Source: Cladosporium sp. IMV 00045
Taxonomy: Eukaryota; Ascomycota; Dothideomycetes; Cladosporiales; Cladosporiaceae
Reading direction: 5' to 3'
DNA: 40,853 nucleotides
Assembly (NCBI GenBank): GCA_001931905.2
Contig: MSJI02000186.1
Coordinates: 1 to 40,853, forward strand
The notes under the pieces are model-generated. The model ran no database searches, was not told the origin of the DNA, and worked only from the letters and a program-made list of their open reading frames with translations. Position numbers and translations under genes: made by a program. Positions 9,860 through 21,521 of this stretch are shown here, piece after piece; positions within the stretch are counted from its first letter, which is position 1, and every line of letters begins with the position of its first letter.

Positions 9860-11918
9860 GTGGAAGGTGATGATTTGCGAAAAAGACCTTAGCACTCATT
9901 GAACTAAGTATGACGAGAAGCTCGTTGAAGCAGTGGTTTCCCAACATGAGGTCCTTGCGGCACAGGTCGCGGCCAGGCAGAGACTGGCAGTGCGGTAGCC
10001 TTGTCGACGTGGATGGTGTACCAGCGACAGTCACGACGCCTCGCCCGACAGCTTGAGTGGTGGATGTAGCATGATATGGGACGTAAGGCCACAGTGCTTT
10101 CGTAGGCTGCATCGGGGCTCACCTTACGCAAGTAGCTCAGGTGTTTTCTTGCACACCCGCAGACTGAGGAGGACGGTGCCCGCTCGGAACTGGTCCATAC
10201 TGGGCCAGAAGTTGTTGTCGTCGAGGCTGAGTCGCTCAGCAAGCGTGTCTCGAGATTCGGAGGAAGTCCACCGGTCCAAGGACGCGATCTCAACATCGAC
10301 CGAGCTGAACGAAAGACGCTCCCTTCTGGCCGCTCAGTGAGGACAATACGGTACATGACTGATATGCGCGCGTCAGCCGCCAGAGCAATCCTCCTCTCAG
10401 CCCAATCCCATGCGCTTGCGGCCTAACGCATGGAGCTGGCTGCGAAGTGACCGTGTAGCTTAGTCTTCATTCCTTCTCATGTGATGAAGCATGTATTTCG
10501 AGTCGGATTTCCCACCGATTGTGTTTTTCTCTTGGCCAGCTCCTGATGCTGCATGCAGCCTGGCGATCATATTCCAGAGCGCTCCGTGGGAGGGCGGATC
10601 TCATGGCAGTGGATTTGGTGAAGGATTTTTGACATCACTGTACGTCGATGTCGCTGTAGCTTCAAGAGCAATTTCTTTCTCGATCGTACCATGATGCATG
10701 GACCTGCGGAGTCTATCAACTTATTATGATGCGTCGTTCAGCTTGTAAGCCATCCCATAAGTCCCCACTACACCCTCGTGCATTTGGAAGCTCGCTCACC
10801 GACTGTGGCGCCATCATCCGCGGCTTGCAGCACGCCAGTAAGATGCGCGCGACGGATGCAACGGACAACTTGACAATGCATCTTCTCCTGACCACCTGAG
10901 GTAATGTGTATATAGACGTCAAAGCATGAGAATATGGGAGAAAGGGGTGGTGGGGCGGGTTGGCTTGTCAGCATCGTCCCAGCCTCGAGAACGAGGCTCA
11001 GCTGAAACCGAGCATCCAACCACATCCCTCAAAGACTGAAGTTCGGACAAGATTTGCGACGCCCCAAGCTTCACTCGTGCAACATTCCGATCAGTTTCAT
11101 TTGAACCAAATTTGACTATGTAACTTGTACCTGGATCGCTTCGTGCTCAAAATCTTCGATTGTCGGCATCGATAACCTTATCAAAGCGCACATACATCCA
11201 AGCTGCGGCTTTTTCCTGCAGCCACATTTATTAATCTCATCGCATCAGGCCATTGTGTGAGCTTGATGGACTCTTTTTTACCGTGCCAATATTGCACGTC
11301 CTCTCATCGCTCGAACCTGGATATCAGAGCAGCATCGTTTCCATTTCGTTCCCTTGCTCTTTTACGAACCCTTCATGCAAACACGAAGTACTTCCAGAGC
11401 GCTACGCCATCATCAAGCACTGCGTATTCAACTTTTCGCGTCACACCTACGACATTAAATCTTCCCAGAAGTCGGTTTTCCTCAGGTCGATATTCTCCTT
11501 TCGCCTGCATGCCCTTTCTCTCCAATTCGAAGCAATGCGGTTGCGTGTCCGACGTGGAGCGGCACTATATATTATGCAACCATACTTACCCCTTAGGACG
11601 CAGCAGACTGCGAGCTGTGACGGTGGCGCTGGCGTCTCTGGCGGTCTGAGAGCTCGATCTAAGGCCGCAAGACAGCGTTCAAGGGTCGATTGGGAGTGTG
11701 GAGGTATCGACTGCGGCTCTCCGTTGATATGGATCTTTTGCTTTTCTGATGGTGGTGATTTGCGGTCGTCGTTTGCCATGCTGTTTCGCTCGTCTTCCAG
11801 AGCAGCTTCGTTTTTACGAGCTCTATAGTAGCTTCCCTACAAACCCAAACTTCGTCATGTCGCGTGCATAGTAGGTGTCAGGGTACGGAACGGGACTGCC
11901 CACTTGCTGGCATGGGAA
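9860..11918. other. Intergenic; two possible orphan exons, no confident gene
   Basis: Two minus-strand stretches look exon-like but I cannot build a gene from them. The first, about 10325-10127, ends at a good GTAAGG donor and contains NNFWPSMDQFRAGTVLLSLR, but no start codon is in frame. The second, about 11834-11590, lies between a TTTGTAG acceptor-like site and a GTAAGT donor and contains MANDDRKSPPSEKQKI (ATG at 11779). Neither matches a family I know. The remaining ORFs here are short. Confidence 0.3.
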
Positions 11919-11933
11919 GAAAAAAAATAAAAA
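11919..11933 (-). terminator. RNA polymerase III-type poly-T terminator of the 5S copy
   Basis: Immediately downstream of the 5S-like 3' end the minus strand reads TTTTTATTTTTTTTC, a run typical of Pol III termination. It supports descent from a genuine 5S transcription unit. Confidence 0.6.
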
Positions 11934-12050
11934 CACACAACAGGCGGGATTCCCAGATGGTCACCCACTCTAATACTAGTCGCCCGGTTCAGTGCTTATG
12001 TATGGCAGAGCGGACGGGATACTAGGGTTTCATAGCCTAATCCTGGAATC
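11932..12050 (-). pseudogene. 5S rRNA copy with replaced 5' end (probable pseudogene)
   Basis: Minus-strand sequence from 12037 down to 11932 matches a fungal 5S rRNA: TATCCCGTCCGCTC, GCCATACATAAGC, a box-C-like GGGTGACCATCTGGGAAT, and the 3' end CCTGTTGTGTGT followed by a poly-T terminator. The first 13 or so nucleotides expected (ACATACGACCATA) are absent. Instead the similarity breaks next to a perfect 8-bp inverted repeat (TCCTGGAA...TTCCAGGA, 12041-12060). Without that 5' strand the closing helix I cannot pair with the intact 3' strand, so a functional 5S RNA is unlikely, although the internal promoter elements remain. Confidence 0.75.
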
Positions 12051-12208
12051 GTTTCCAGGATCCTAATTGCTTACACATATTGATACTTTGATTCTGCTTC
12101 TTCTCGTTTCGTCTAATAGGATACTAAGAAATTACCTAGTAAGTATTAAGTACTAACATGTTATACTCGAAGTGATAGTTACCCTTGCTTTATTGCCCTA
12201 CATCTCAT

Positions 12209-14617
12209 TTAGCCACACTCTGGGTGCTCGTGAGAACCATCGAGCTTCATATCTTCCACACCTGCTAGGAGCTGGTCCACTCTCCACTCTGCCGGGTCTG
12301 CAGCGATATCTGCAACTTTGACAGGATAATCGGACTGCGTATGAGCTACGAAGAGCCTCTTACGACTTGTGTCAGGCGAAGTGTCGTCCAAAACATCCAA
12401 GAATCTGGTATGTTCAGGATCAATGTTGTTAAGCAGCAAGTGATAAACAAGTTCAACAAGGTAGTAGTGCTCTCCTTGCTGACGCAACCCCCGGGCACAA
12501 AGAGCCAGTGTGGACAGCAATTCCGTTTGACTTGCTTCTGCTGAATTCGACTTTAACCAATCCAAAACTTTGAACCCAACAAGATTCAAAAATTGCACGA
12601 GGAAACAGTCGAGTGTCTCGAAACCATGCCGAAGATAATAGAGACGTACTAGTGTCTCGAGGCAGTGCCGTGCACGAGTGGCGATATATGAAGGCTTCTG
12701 TCCAGACTCATTCTCGTTCTCGGGGAGAAATACATCTCTCTGGACTTCTGATGCGGAAAGTGGCTCGTGTAAGCTCAGAACGATGTTTTGATACCACATG
12801 CTAAAACCTCATTAGTATTGAACGTTATTGAATAACCATCACGAAGAATTACGATTGAGCAAATCTTCCAAGGTCAAAAACACCTACTGGATCTGTATCT
12901 GACCTGGGAAACAAATGTTCTTCGCTTGCAACGGCCACGGTAGATTTCGAAACCAGTCAGTAAGCTCAGCCTGGAAGCGTTCACAGACCTTCTTGCTGAG
13001 TTTCTCACTACAGGGCGCGTCGAACCACTTGTGGCAGTTGATGGCATTTGCTATAAGGTATAGCTCTGCCCAAGCTTTGAAGAGACTCCCGTGGTGCAAT
13101 AGCCACAGCTTATCACTTTGTGGATACTTTAGCCAAACCTCTCCAAAGTACGCTCCTGCAAGTTCGTGGGGAGGCAGAGGCTGCGATGGTGGCTCTTTGA
13201 ACAACGGTTCCTTGAAAAGTACCCAAGACCACATGCTATCATGAAATTAGTCGCTAGATTGATCTGCGGAAAGGGATCCGGAGACTGACCTTGTCCACGT
13301 GAACGTACTCCAGGCTGTGATGTACTTGACTTTCTCCAGGTTGTCTTTCCGATCGTTTTGAGAAGGAGACATCAAAGACATCTGCTTTGCCATGTTCGCT
13401 GCACGTACAATATACAGCCAACCAAGCTTATCCAAGCCGGACCTGCCGGCTTCGGAACCCAAGACCAAAAGCGCCTGGATCGTAGTCAACTTGCAGCTGT
13501 CACCATCCAATTCAAGCAATCTCTTGCTCTCAGCTACGAAACGATACGACGTGTTGGACGGGTCCCAGAAGTCGGCTCGATTATTCAGACGTCTGGAGCC
13601 GTGCTATCAGCAGGTCAGCTAAGCTACTGGTACTTGTTGAAAGGACATCATACGCAAGCTGACGCCAGAATGGCGTTCACTAAAATGGAGGAACAGAACC
13701 GCTGCCTACCAGTAGCCATATCTCCCAGGAACAAGTCCTTATGGAGGACTGGCACTGTTGTGTGCTCGTTAACGAAATACAATTCCAGTAGGTGTTGCAC
13801 CATAGCATTGTCCGACGTTACTAAGGTCCACCTCGTTGCTTGAACAGAGTCAATGTTCGAGTCCACCAACTTAGCGCCATGGTATGGTGTGAGGTATGAG
13901 GCGAATTGCTGCTGCGGACTTGAATTAATATCTGCACCTACAACCACTGCATTTTTGTTACCAGCTTGAGTGTCAAAGTTTCTCTCGTATATTGCCGAGG
14001 GCATGTAAGGATTCCCAGCTTGATCGAGGAACTTTGGCATCGATTTCGTGACCGGAAAGTCGTACCGATAGCGACTCTCTGGCTTGAGCGCGAGTTGAAG
14101 GTGTAACTCGCCGCCTTCGACGTGCCTTAGCAGGCATTCGGCATTTTCTGTAGTCCTCATGTGACGAAACATCTCTAGAGCTTGTTCTTCAGGCAAGGAC
14201 CTTATCATTTTGTGAAGCCCTTCGAAAGCTTTGATTCTCTGCTCAAGGTCGTCATGCTTGCGTTTTGCTGCCGCGATATGAGTCTCAGATGGCGCAGTGT
14301 TGTAGACGCATGGTGTCTCGAATTTCACAAGCTTGGCATCTATATCGTGGTTTCCAGTGTCAGTCACATGGCTCGCTCCTGTAATCTCGCGAAGAGCAAG
14401 AGAACAACTCTAATGGACGTACTTCGGACGTTGTGCAGAGCACTAGGAATACGTTAGTCTCAGTGTGTATGCAAGTTGCGGCCGTTAGAAAGGGCAAGAC
14501 CTTTTGTTTGCGTCTGCGACACGCTTCGCATGCCGCTGCGACTTGAACGCGCTTCTTGACAATACTTGAGCTACCCGAGATTTTTCGACTACGTTGAGGT
14601 CCACCGGGACGATGCAT
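12209..14617 (-). CDS. Zn2Cys6 transcription factor, six exons, frameshifted in the zinc cluster
   Basis: Exons by reading: 14617-14501, 14442-14423, 14339-13654, 13603-13290, 13235-12888, 12800-12209, all with GT-AG introns of 50-87 nt and recognisable branch sites (for example CTGAC near 14365). Exons 1-3 join to CEACRRRKQK-C-SAQRPK-CQAC, five of the six zinc ligands. The sixth (FETPCVYNT) is one frame off because GTGTG appears as GTG near 14326. Exon lengths sum to 2077 nt, exactly 2 short of a multiple of three. Downstream are a coiled-coil linker (ETHIAAAKRKHDDLEQRI), then the fungal-specific regulatory domain with LTTIQALLVLGSEAGRSGLDKLGWLY. An intact protein would be about 692 aa, nirA-like in layout; the target genes are unknown. 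As written, translation stops soon after the zinc cluster. It is a young pseudogene or a consensus error. Confidence 0.82.
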
Positions 14618-15988
14618 TGGTATGAAAACGCCAGAGAAAGAGATTTGGGTTGCTCTAAGCCCGGGAGTTATGAGTGTGAAAGAGGAAACAATTGATTCAG
14701 CTTTGAGGGAAAATGTGGTTACGTGATACTGAGCACTTGCTAGCCGCGAAGGAAGGATTCGCTGCGGGGCAAACCTTCCCAACGTCGCATTTGTTCCAGG
14801 ATCGCGACTTTTCCAAGCCGGACACGCGCTAGCAAGCTTCAGCCTTAGGCTGTAGGAGTAGGACCTGGTGTAAACCTAGATTTAGTCACAAGGCCCGAGA
14901 ATCAGGATCAGAGAGCTGGGAGTTAAGAATCAGGAATCTTGAATATAAAGTTGAGAAAGATATTTAAAGACTAGCTATGGGCAGTAAAAACCGGATGCGA
15001 TCTTCGTCTTATTCGAGCATACGCGTCGCTAGTCATAAAAGTACTTTCCTGTCATATTGGGCATCTGACATGTTCCTAGCATTGCCTAGGACCTAGTTCG
15101 TCTAGGTTGTAGAGTTTACTTTCAACCTTCTTTCGTCCGCAATATTCTCGCCGAGCTCGCCCTGACGCCTTAAGCGTTAACCAGGATATGAACGCATAGG
15201 ACCGACTACACCCACACGACAACACGCTGGGACCCTGTAACCGTTAACGAAGGTGAGAATGGGGGATTTCGGACGGGATGTCCAGTTTTCACTGACCAAT
15301 GGTCGTATGTACTGTAAGTATGAATTTATACAATCATGAATTGAATAAAAAAAAATCCAAATGATATTTTGGGCCAAACGTTGACCGGCTCCGACCTGTC
15401 CGATAAACCTCGACGGCCAAACAACCGACTCTACAACATGTTGTGACCAGATGGTGCTAGCCCGGGCAAGCTCCCGCAAATCACGGACATAAGAGAGGCC
15501 GGAGCATCACTAGCATTTCATCCCGTGTCGTCCAGCTAATTAGCAATATTCGGGCTCTGAGGCCATATGTATGACCACATGCACAGAGGTCTGGGCCGCT
15601 GCCCGGCGTCAGTGGCGCTGTGACCGGCGAGGCCACGACGCCGGAGTTGAGATGGTCAAGCAAAGATACAGGTAACTCGCCGGGTTGAAAGACTTCCAAC
15701 ATTCTTTATTGATGCCATCAAGCATGGCCTTTCACAATCTGCGCTCCTTGCTGGAGTTCGTCGGTGGCATTAGCTGCCATAATCATGAGATCTGCTAGAG
15801 TAAAGTGGTGGCAAGACCGTCTACTCTTCCGTTGGAGGGCCGCCATGCAGAAGCCAAGATGCATGCAGCACGCTAAGTCTAGTTCACGCAAGAGCTGAGA
15901 TACATCAGCCGCTGTCGAGGCTGCTCTGCCGCTCCCTGTTCTACCATTCCCCAGTCTCTCGCACACACGTCCAGCATCTTCCGACGGT
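14618..15988. other. Intergenic between the divergent TF and NLR genes; 5S relic, no confident gene
   Basis: The region holds the 5S-derived copy at 15212-15310 and AT-rich DNA around 14870-15170. Two minus-strand ORFs (15702-15481 and 16080-15718) have fairly protein-like composition, for example SQLLRELDLACCMHLG near 15870. They lack a recognisable domain, and the second overlaps the NLR start antisense, so I do not call them. Confidence 0.35.
15212..15310 (-). pseudogene. 5S rRNA-derived sequence, internally deleted form (sister of 3285-3384)
   Basis: The minus strand starts ACATACGACCATTGG at 15310, continues GGACATCCCGTCCG, and ends CCCAGCGTGTTGTCGTGTGG about 99 nt on, against about 120 nt for a full 5S gene. 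The terminal strands ACATACGAC and GTCGTGTG can still pair like helix I. The missing stretch lies in the middle, where the box C promoter element of a 5S gene would be. No poly-T terminator follows. Confidence 0.6.
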
Positions 15989-18900
15989 ATGGCCGATGAG
16001 TCGAGGCCGTTGCGCCTGCTTTCTCTGGATGGCGGCGGCATTCGAGGGCTGTCGACCCTCCTGGTCTTGAGGTCTATCATGCATCAGCTGGAAGACATTG
16101 AGGGTCCGAATGTGCCGCGACCACTCAAGCCGGCCGACTACTTCGACCTCATCGGTGGAACCTCTACTGGTGGACTCATCGCCATTATGCTTGGACGCCT
16201 AGGCATGGACATCGAGCAGTGCATCAAGACATACCTCGACCTTAGCCCCATAATATTTCCCACGGAAAGCTTACTGGGCGGCAGCAAGTTGGGCAAGCTT
16301 TTCAAAGGTGCGAAAGGTACTGCTCGCTTTCCATCCACGCCGTTTGAGGCGGAGCTGCGAAAGCTCATGACCAAGCACGGTCTGGACGAAGAAGAAAAAT
16401 TAGAGGCAGGCAGTGACGAGCTCAGTGGTCGAGCCAAAATGTGAGTTCCATCAACCGCAGGATGAAACAAGGCTAACCAGTGTCAGGTTCGTTTGTTGCA
16501 CTTCGCAAGGAGTCAATAAAGAGGTACGTCTTCGAACGTACCGCAGCTGGGAACCGGGCACCAACTGCACTATCTGGCAAGCTGCCAGAGCCACATCGGC
16601 TGCGCCCTTGTTCTTTGACCCTATAATCTTCGGGACCCCGCCTAAAACGTACGTGGACGGCGGTATTCACATGAACAATCCAATCCGAGCTGTGATGGAC
16701 GAGGCTCATTCGCTTAGAGCGCGCCAACAAGAGCGTGAGATTGGGTGTGTTGTCAGTATCGGCACTGGAATACAGTCATTGCAAGGCGTGGGTACTAGAG
16801 GCCATCAGATCATCGCGGCTTTAGCGAATGCGGCCATGGACTGCGAGAAAGTGGCCAGAGAGTATCGAGAGGAACTGCGAGTGGCAAATGTACGCCCAGA
16901 CTACTTTCGCTTCAGCGTCGATGGCTTGCATGGTATCGGTCTGGAGGAGTGGGAGCAGTTTGACAAGCTCTCCTCAGCGACAGCCGATTACCTACGCACG
17001 CACCGGGATGAGGTCGAAAAGTGTGCACGGGCTATCTCTCGACGGAGTACGTAGCTGAAGCCATCATGTGTATCAACCCTCGACTCACGATGTACAGTGC
17101 CTTCCACGACTTATTCAAAGCAAACTCCGCCGCACAAGCTTAGGGTCAAAGGTTTACCATCAGCTACAAACACTTTTTTTGGAAGATCCGCAGAGCTTGC
17201 AAATATGCACTTGCAGCTAGCTCCGTCTAAGGGTGAGAGAAAGGGCCTTGTGCTTCACGGCATTCCTGGATCTGGTAAAACACAACTTGCGCTACGCTAC
17301 GTTGCTGATTACGGCGATACTTACAGCCACATACTATGGATCTCAGCCGCCTCTGATCCCGAGGCCGAACTCTCGTTCGCAGAAGCTGCTCGTACTATCA
17401 TGGCTACCGGGTCAACTCTACCCACCGCGAAGACCGACCGCGACTACATACATGCTTGCCTGGAGAAACATCTTGAGCCCAATTGGTTGATTGTACTTGA
17501 CAGCTTGGACAGTCTGACGATAGGCTCGCGGCATTACCTTCCAGAAGGCAACCGTGGTAGTATTCTTATCACATCAACACGCGCAGATACAAAGTATCGT
17601 TACAGATTTTCTGGGCTAGAAGTGTCCGGCTTAGACGAAGTATCGGCATGCAACCTTCTTACATCCCTGGCACATCTGCCCAGCGCCAAACAGAGCGGCG
17701 TTGAGAGTACCAGAGGTATGTGCTCTTTTATTGGACGCATTCGAGACCGAGTTGACATGTCGAAGAACAGCGCTTCCTGATGCAAATCGCAAGGCAATTG
17801 GACTGCCACGCCCTTGCTTTACAGCTCAGCGGTGTGCTACTCTGCAGGCGATGGGTGACACTCGAACATTTTGCTTCCACTCTCCAGACTAAGTATGCCG
17901 AAATGATGGATGACAATCCCAAAGAATGGGAATGGGCTTATGACAAAGAAAGATCCGTTTGTCAAGCGTTCCGCATACTTTTCTCGGAGCTCAAATCGGT
18001 CAATCCAGCATCTGAGGCTCTCCTCTGTCTCTGTGCCCACTACGGCTCATGGACTTTCAGCAAAGACTTCCTGTTGTACGCTATCACCAGCTGCCATGAC
18101 TCGCAAATACTGGACGGCTTAAAGCAAGGTCCCGCAATGCCACGAGATGAGTACAGCCTGCTGAAAGCCATCGATCATCTTGCCGATCTTTGCCTCGTCA
18201 ATATTGTACGCGACCAGGATGGCGAAATGAAGCAAATCACACTCTGTGGTCCACTTTCGCGGTGGTGTATGGAATACCTGGACCAGAGACTCGACTGGGC
18301 ACTACTTGCATGTGTTTGTATCAGCGGTTCTATTCGGCGGGAGATTGCAGCTGCGTTTGTCAGGACCTTCAACGACTCCACGCCAAAGGACAATCTTCAT
18401 TGGCATGATGCAGTTCTGTACGACCAGAATATGCGGTTGAACATTCCAGCACAGAGATGCTGGGATCAAGTGCGAAAGCTCAGTAAGGGCAGCATTAGGA
18501 ACACTCTTCTTGGTTTAGAGACACGACAGAGGGAAGCACTCGTTGCATTCATGAAACAATACGGAGAGCTCATCTACTCCATCGGCCACTCTTCACAGCA
18601 TTACAGACTTGCTGCAGAGCTTTTAGCAGCATCTATCGAACATGACAAGGAGTCTCAAGGTCTAGCTTGGCCACTTGATCTGAATTCGTTCCTTGTCTGG
18701 ACTTGCCAGGCACTCACTGGTCTACAGCTGAACGAAGACAGACAGAAAGAAGAGGAGATGATGGAGTTAATTTACAAGACGGGCAGCAAGAAATTCCCCA
18801 GTCAGGAAGGACTTCTTTCCAAGATTCAGATCAAACTGGAGAGTATGAGACGGAGACCAAACGTTGGTCAACCTTACGAAGCCAAGGCTCGCTTGGCAGC

Positions 18901-21521
18901 TTTTGAACGTACAATACCGGAAGACCAGTCCAGTGTTATCTCACCTGTCGTGAGATCGTTCCATTCGTACACATTGCAGTACGACACTGCACGGCCAGCA
19001 TCCCAAAGACCTGTGCACAGTGAGTCGGCACGTTCCCGGCTGCGTCCGCCCTCAAAGAATCCACACTTCTTCGGACGCCATGCCATCCTCCAGCTGATGA
19101 CGGAAAAACTATCCGATGGCTCTCGTTCCGACTCTGGCCGTGACGCAACAATTCTCGACGGCACTGACTCTGATCTCTCTGACTTGAGAATATTCGTGCT
19201 TTGCGGACTGGAAGGTGTCGGAAAAACTGAGATTGCTAGAGACTACATCACCCATCAGCGTGACGAGTTCGATGAGATTTTCTGGGTGAATGCCAAGAAT
19301 CATGACACCCTGCTCGTCGAAATTGGAAGAATGGTCTCGGAAATGCAAGCCGAAGACGGAGTTTTGAACGATGTTACCCCAATGGTGGACACAATGAAAG
19401 ACCTTGCCCAGCTGGGACGGTCCTGGTTGTCGAGTCCTTGGGTCACAAAAGATCAGGCCCGACATTATGCAACGGACGCACCATTCAGATGGTTGCTTGT
19501 GTTGGACAACGTCACCGACTTCTCCGGTTTGGAGGGCGTGTGGTCTACTCAAGGCAAGTGGACAGTGCTGGTGACGACGCGTAAATCTCCGGCTTTTCTG
19601 TCCAACAATGATGCCCTCGGAAGAGTCGATAGCTGCAAGGTTGAGCCTCTTGATGTAGAAAGCTCTGTCAAGATCCTCAACACCCTGACAAAGCATGCCG
19701 TGAACGACGACGAGGAAAATTCCACCGAACTTGCTCGGTGGAGCGGTGGATTTCCTCTGCTTATTCATCAGATGGCTACAGAATTGAACTTGTCAAGTCT
19801 TTCACGACTAGAGCTACTCGCAAAGCTAGACCGAATTGGCACGAAAATCTTCGATGACGACTACGAAGATCCCGGCGATAAAGATTGCAGTCGACGAGTG
19901 GCGATGGTTTCTTACGCACTCGGAGTCGAATATCTGCACTTTAGAAGTCAGTACCTACTGGATATACTCTCTTGGTTGGACCCCGAGAAAGTACCTGAGA
20001 GACTCTTAGATGCTCTGGTCAGAATCCCTGAGGCCAACATGGATAAGTCAGTGCTCGAGATGTCAATCGCAGAGCTATTGAGCTCGCGTCTTATCTCGTA
20101 CGAGCAGTCTGCGCGGGCTTATGGTCTTCGTGCTACCGTTCAGAGCCTTGTGCGAGAACACATGTGTCCAGATAGGAAGGTTTCATCTCTCGCGATGGCA
20201 TTGGCCCTGGTTACAGAGTCTTGGGTCTTTACCGATTCTCCTATGCACCGAGATACAAAGTGCACAGAAATGCTCTCCAGCGCGATGAAAGTTGTCTCGC
20301 ACTACATAGACAAGTTCGGAGGCGGTCTGGCGATACCTACTGTGCTTTTAGTACGACTCTTTAGTGACTCAGGACGGTAAGCTCGTTCAAAAAAAACCAT
20401 TCTCTGTCTTCTCGCACTGACCTGCATCAAGGTATTTGCTTGAATCCACACGCGAAGATGATCCTGTAAAGTATTGCCAGAATGCACAGGCCTTTTGTGA
20501 GGCTCTGGTCGTTGAAGATACAAGCGCAACAGCAAGGCATCGGCTTCGAGAGTTTTACAGACTCACCAGCGCTGCAGCTATCGAGACGAACCGACCAGAG
20601 CTTTGCGTGGGAATGAACTTGAAGTACCAGGACCTGATCCGACAACAGATTCCATCTTCCACCAAAGACACGAAAGATATCTTTGAGCTTGGACTAGCTC
20701 ACAATGAAGCTGGGATCGTCCACGCATTGAACAAAGAGTTTGATGCCGCTTTGAAAAGCTTCCAGAAATGTGCTGACGTTTGGTCATCACTCGAGCCCTC
20801 CGGCGGCATCAGGATTGGACTGCCACTTTGTAACATTGGTATGGTGCATACGGTCCTGAAGCAATACGGCAAAGCCGACTTCCCGCTGGTGCGAGCGGCA
20901 TCCAACTTTGCGTTGACTTTGGAAGATGACGGCAAACGATTCTCCTAGTACATGTATGTATGCTCAGGTGCATTTAGTGTGACATCCAGCTTGAAACACA
21001 AGCCAGCTCTAACAGTATATCGGCAGGGGTTCGAGAGTGTACTTTGCGCGCGGGAACCTCGAATACGGCTGTGGGAGGTTCGGGTCCGCATCCCAATTCC
21101 ATGGTCACGCCTACGAGGGCTGGATGTCCACGCTCGGTGAAAACCATCGGTGTATAGGCGATGTGGCCCACAGACTTAGCATGGACTATATGGCTTTCGG
21201 GAGGTACCATGACGCACTGTGAGTATTCCCTGTCATTGTTCCAATCCAATTCGAACGCTGCTGACACTCGTTCGTTAAAGTGCTTATATAGAGAAAGCTC
21301 TGAGGATCTTTGCCCGCCGGACGTGGTATCGGAATGAGCTGGCGCGATCAAAATACAAGTTCGGCAAGGTCAATGAGGTCCTGGGCCGACAGCTCGAGGC
21401 ACAACAGGCATTTCAAGAAGCATACGACATTCGCTCGAAGATTGTACCAAACGACACGAGGCCGATGCAAGAGCTTTCCGAGGATGACTACGATGACCTC
21501 GTCACCTTTTGGTATCGTTGA
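15989..21521 (+). CDS. Patatin / NB-ARC / NB-ARC / TPR STAND protein (fungal NLR with tandem NODs), 3' frameshift
   Basis: Exons 15989-16440, 16487-17046, 17098-17715, 17766-20376, 20432-20947, 21016-21218 and 21281-21521. Residues about 8-215 are a patatin phospholipase domain with an intact DGGGIRG oxyanion loop (14-20), GTSTG nucleophile elbow (Ser59) and DGG of the catalytic dyad (Asp208). Residues about 360-545 are NB-ARC 1: FFGR, Walker A GIPGSGKT (392-399), LIVLD (468-472), GSILITSTR. Exon 4 continues in one frame through helical/winged-helix-like sequence into NB-ARC 2: FFGR (978-981), GLEGVGKT (1024-1031), WLLVLDN, VLVTTR. TPR repeats follow in exons 5-7 (GLAHNEAGIVHALNKEFDAA; ending DDLVTFWYR). 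Known relatives couple NB-ARC oligomerisation to lipase-driven cell death. A 2-nt excess in GAGAG (21033-21037) shifts exon 6. If intron 5 is retained, a TAG at 20946 ends the protein at 1585 aa; intact it would be about 1732 aa. Confidence 0.9.

Noticed and set aside
11253..11828. 191-codon plus-strand ORF
   Set aside because: Composition is not protein-like (Cys/Arg/Ser-rich) and the opposite strand has a better exon-like stretch.
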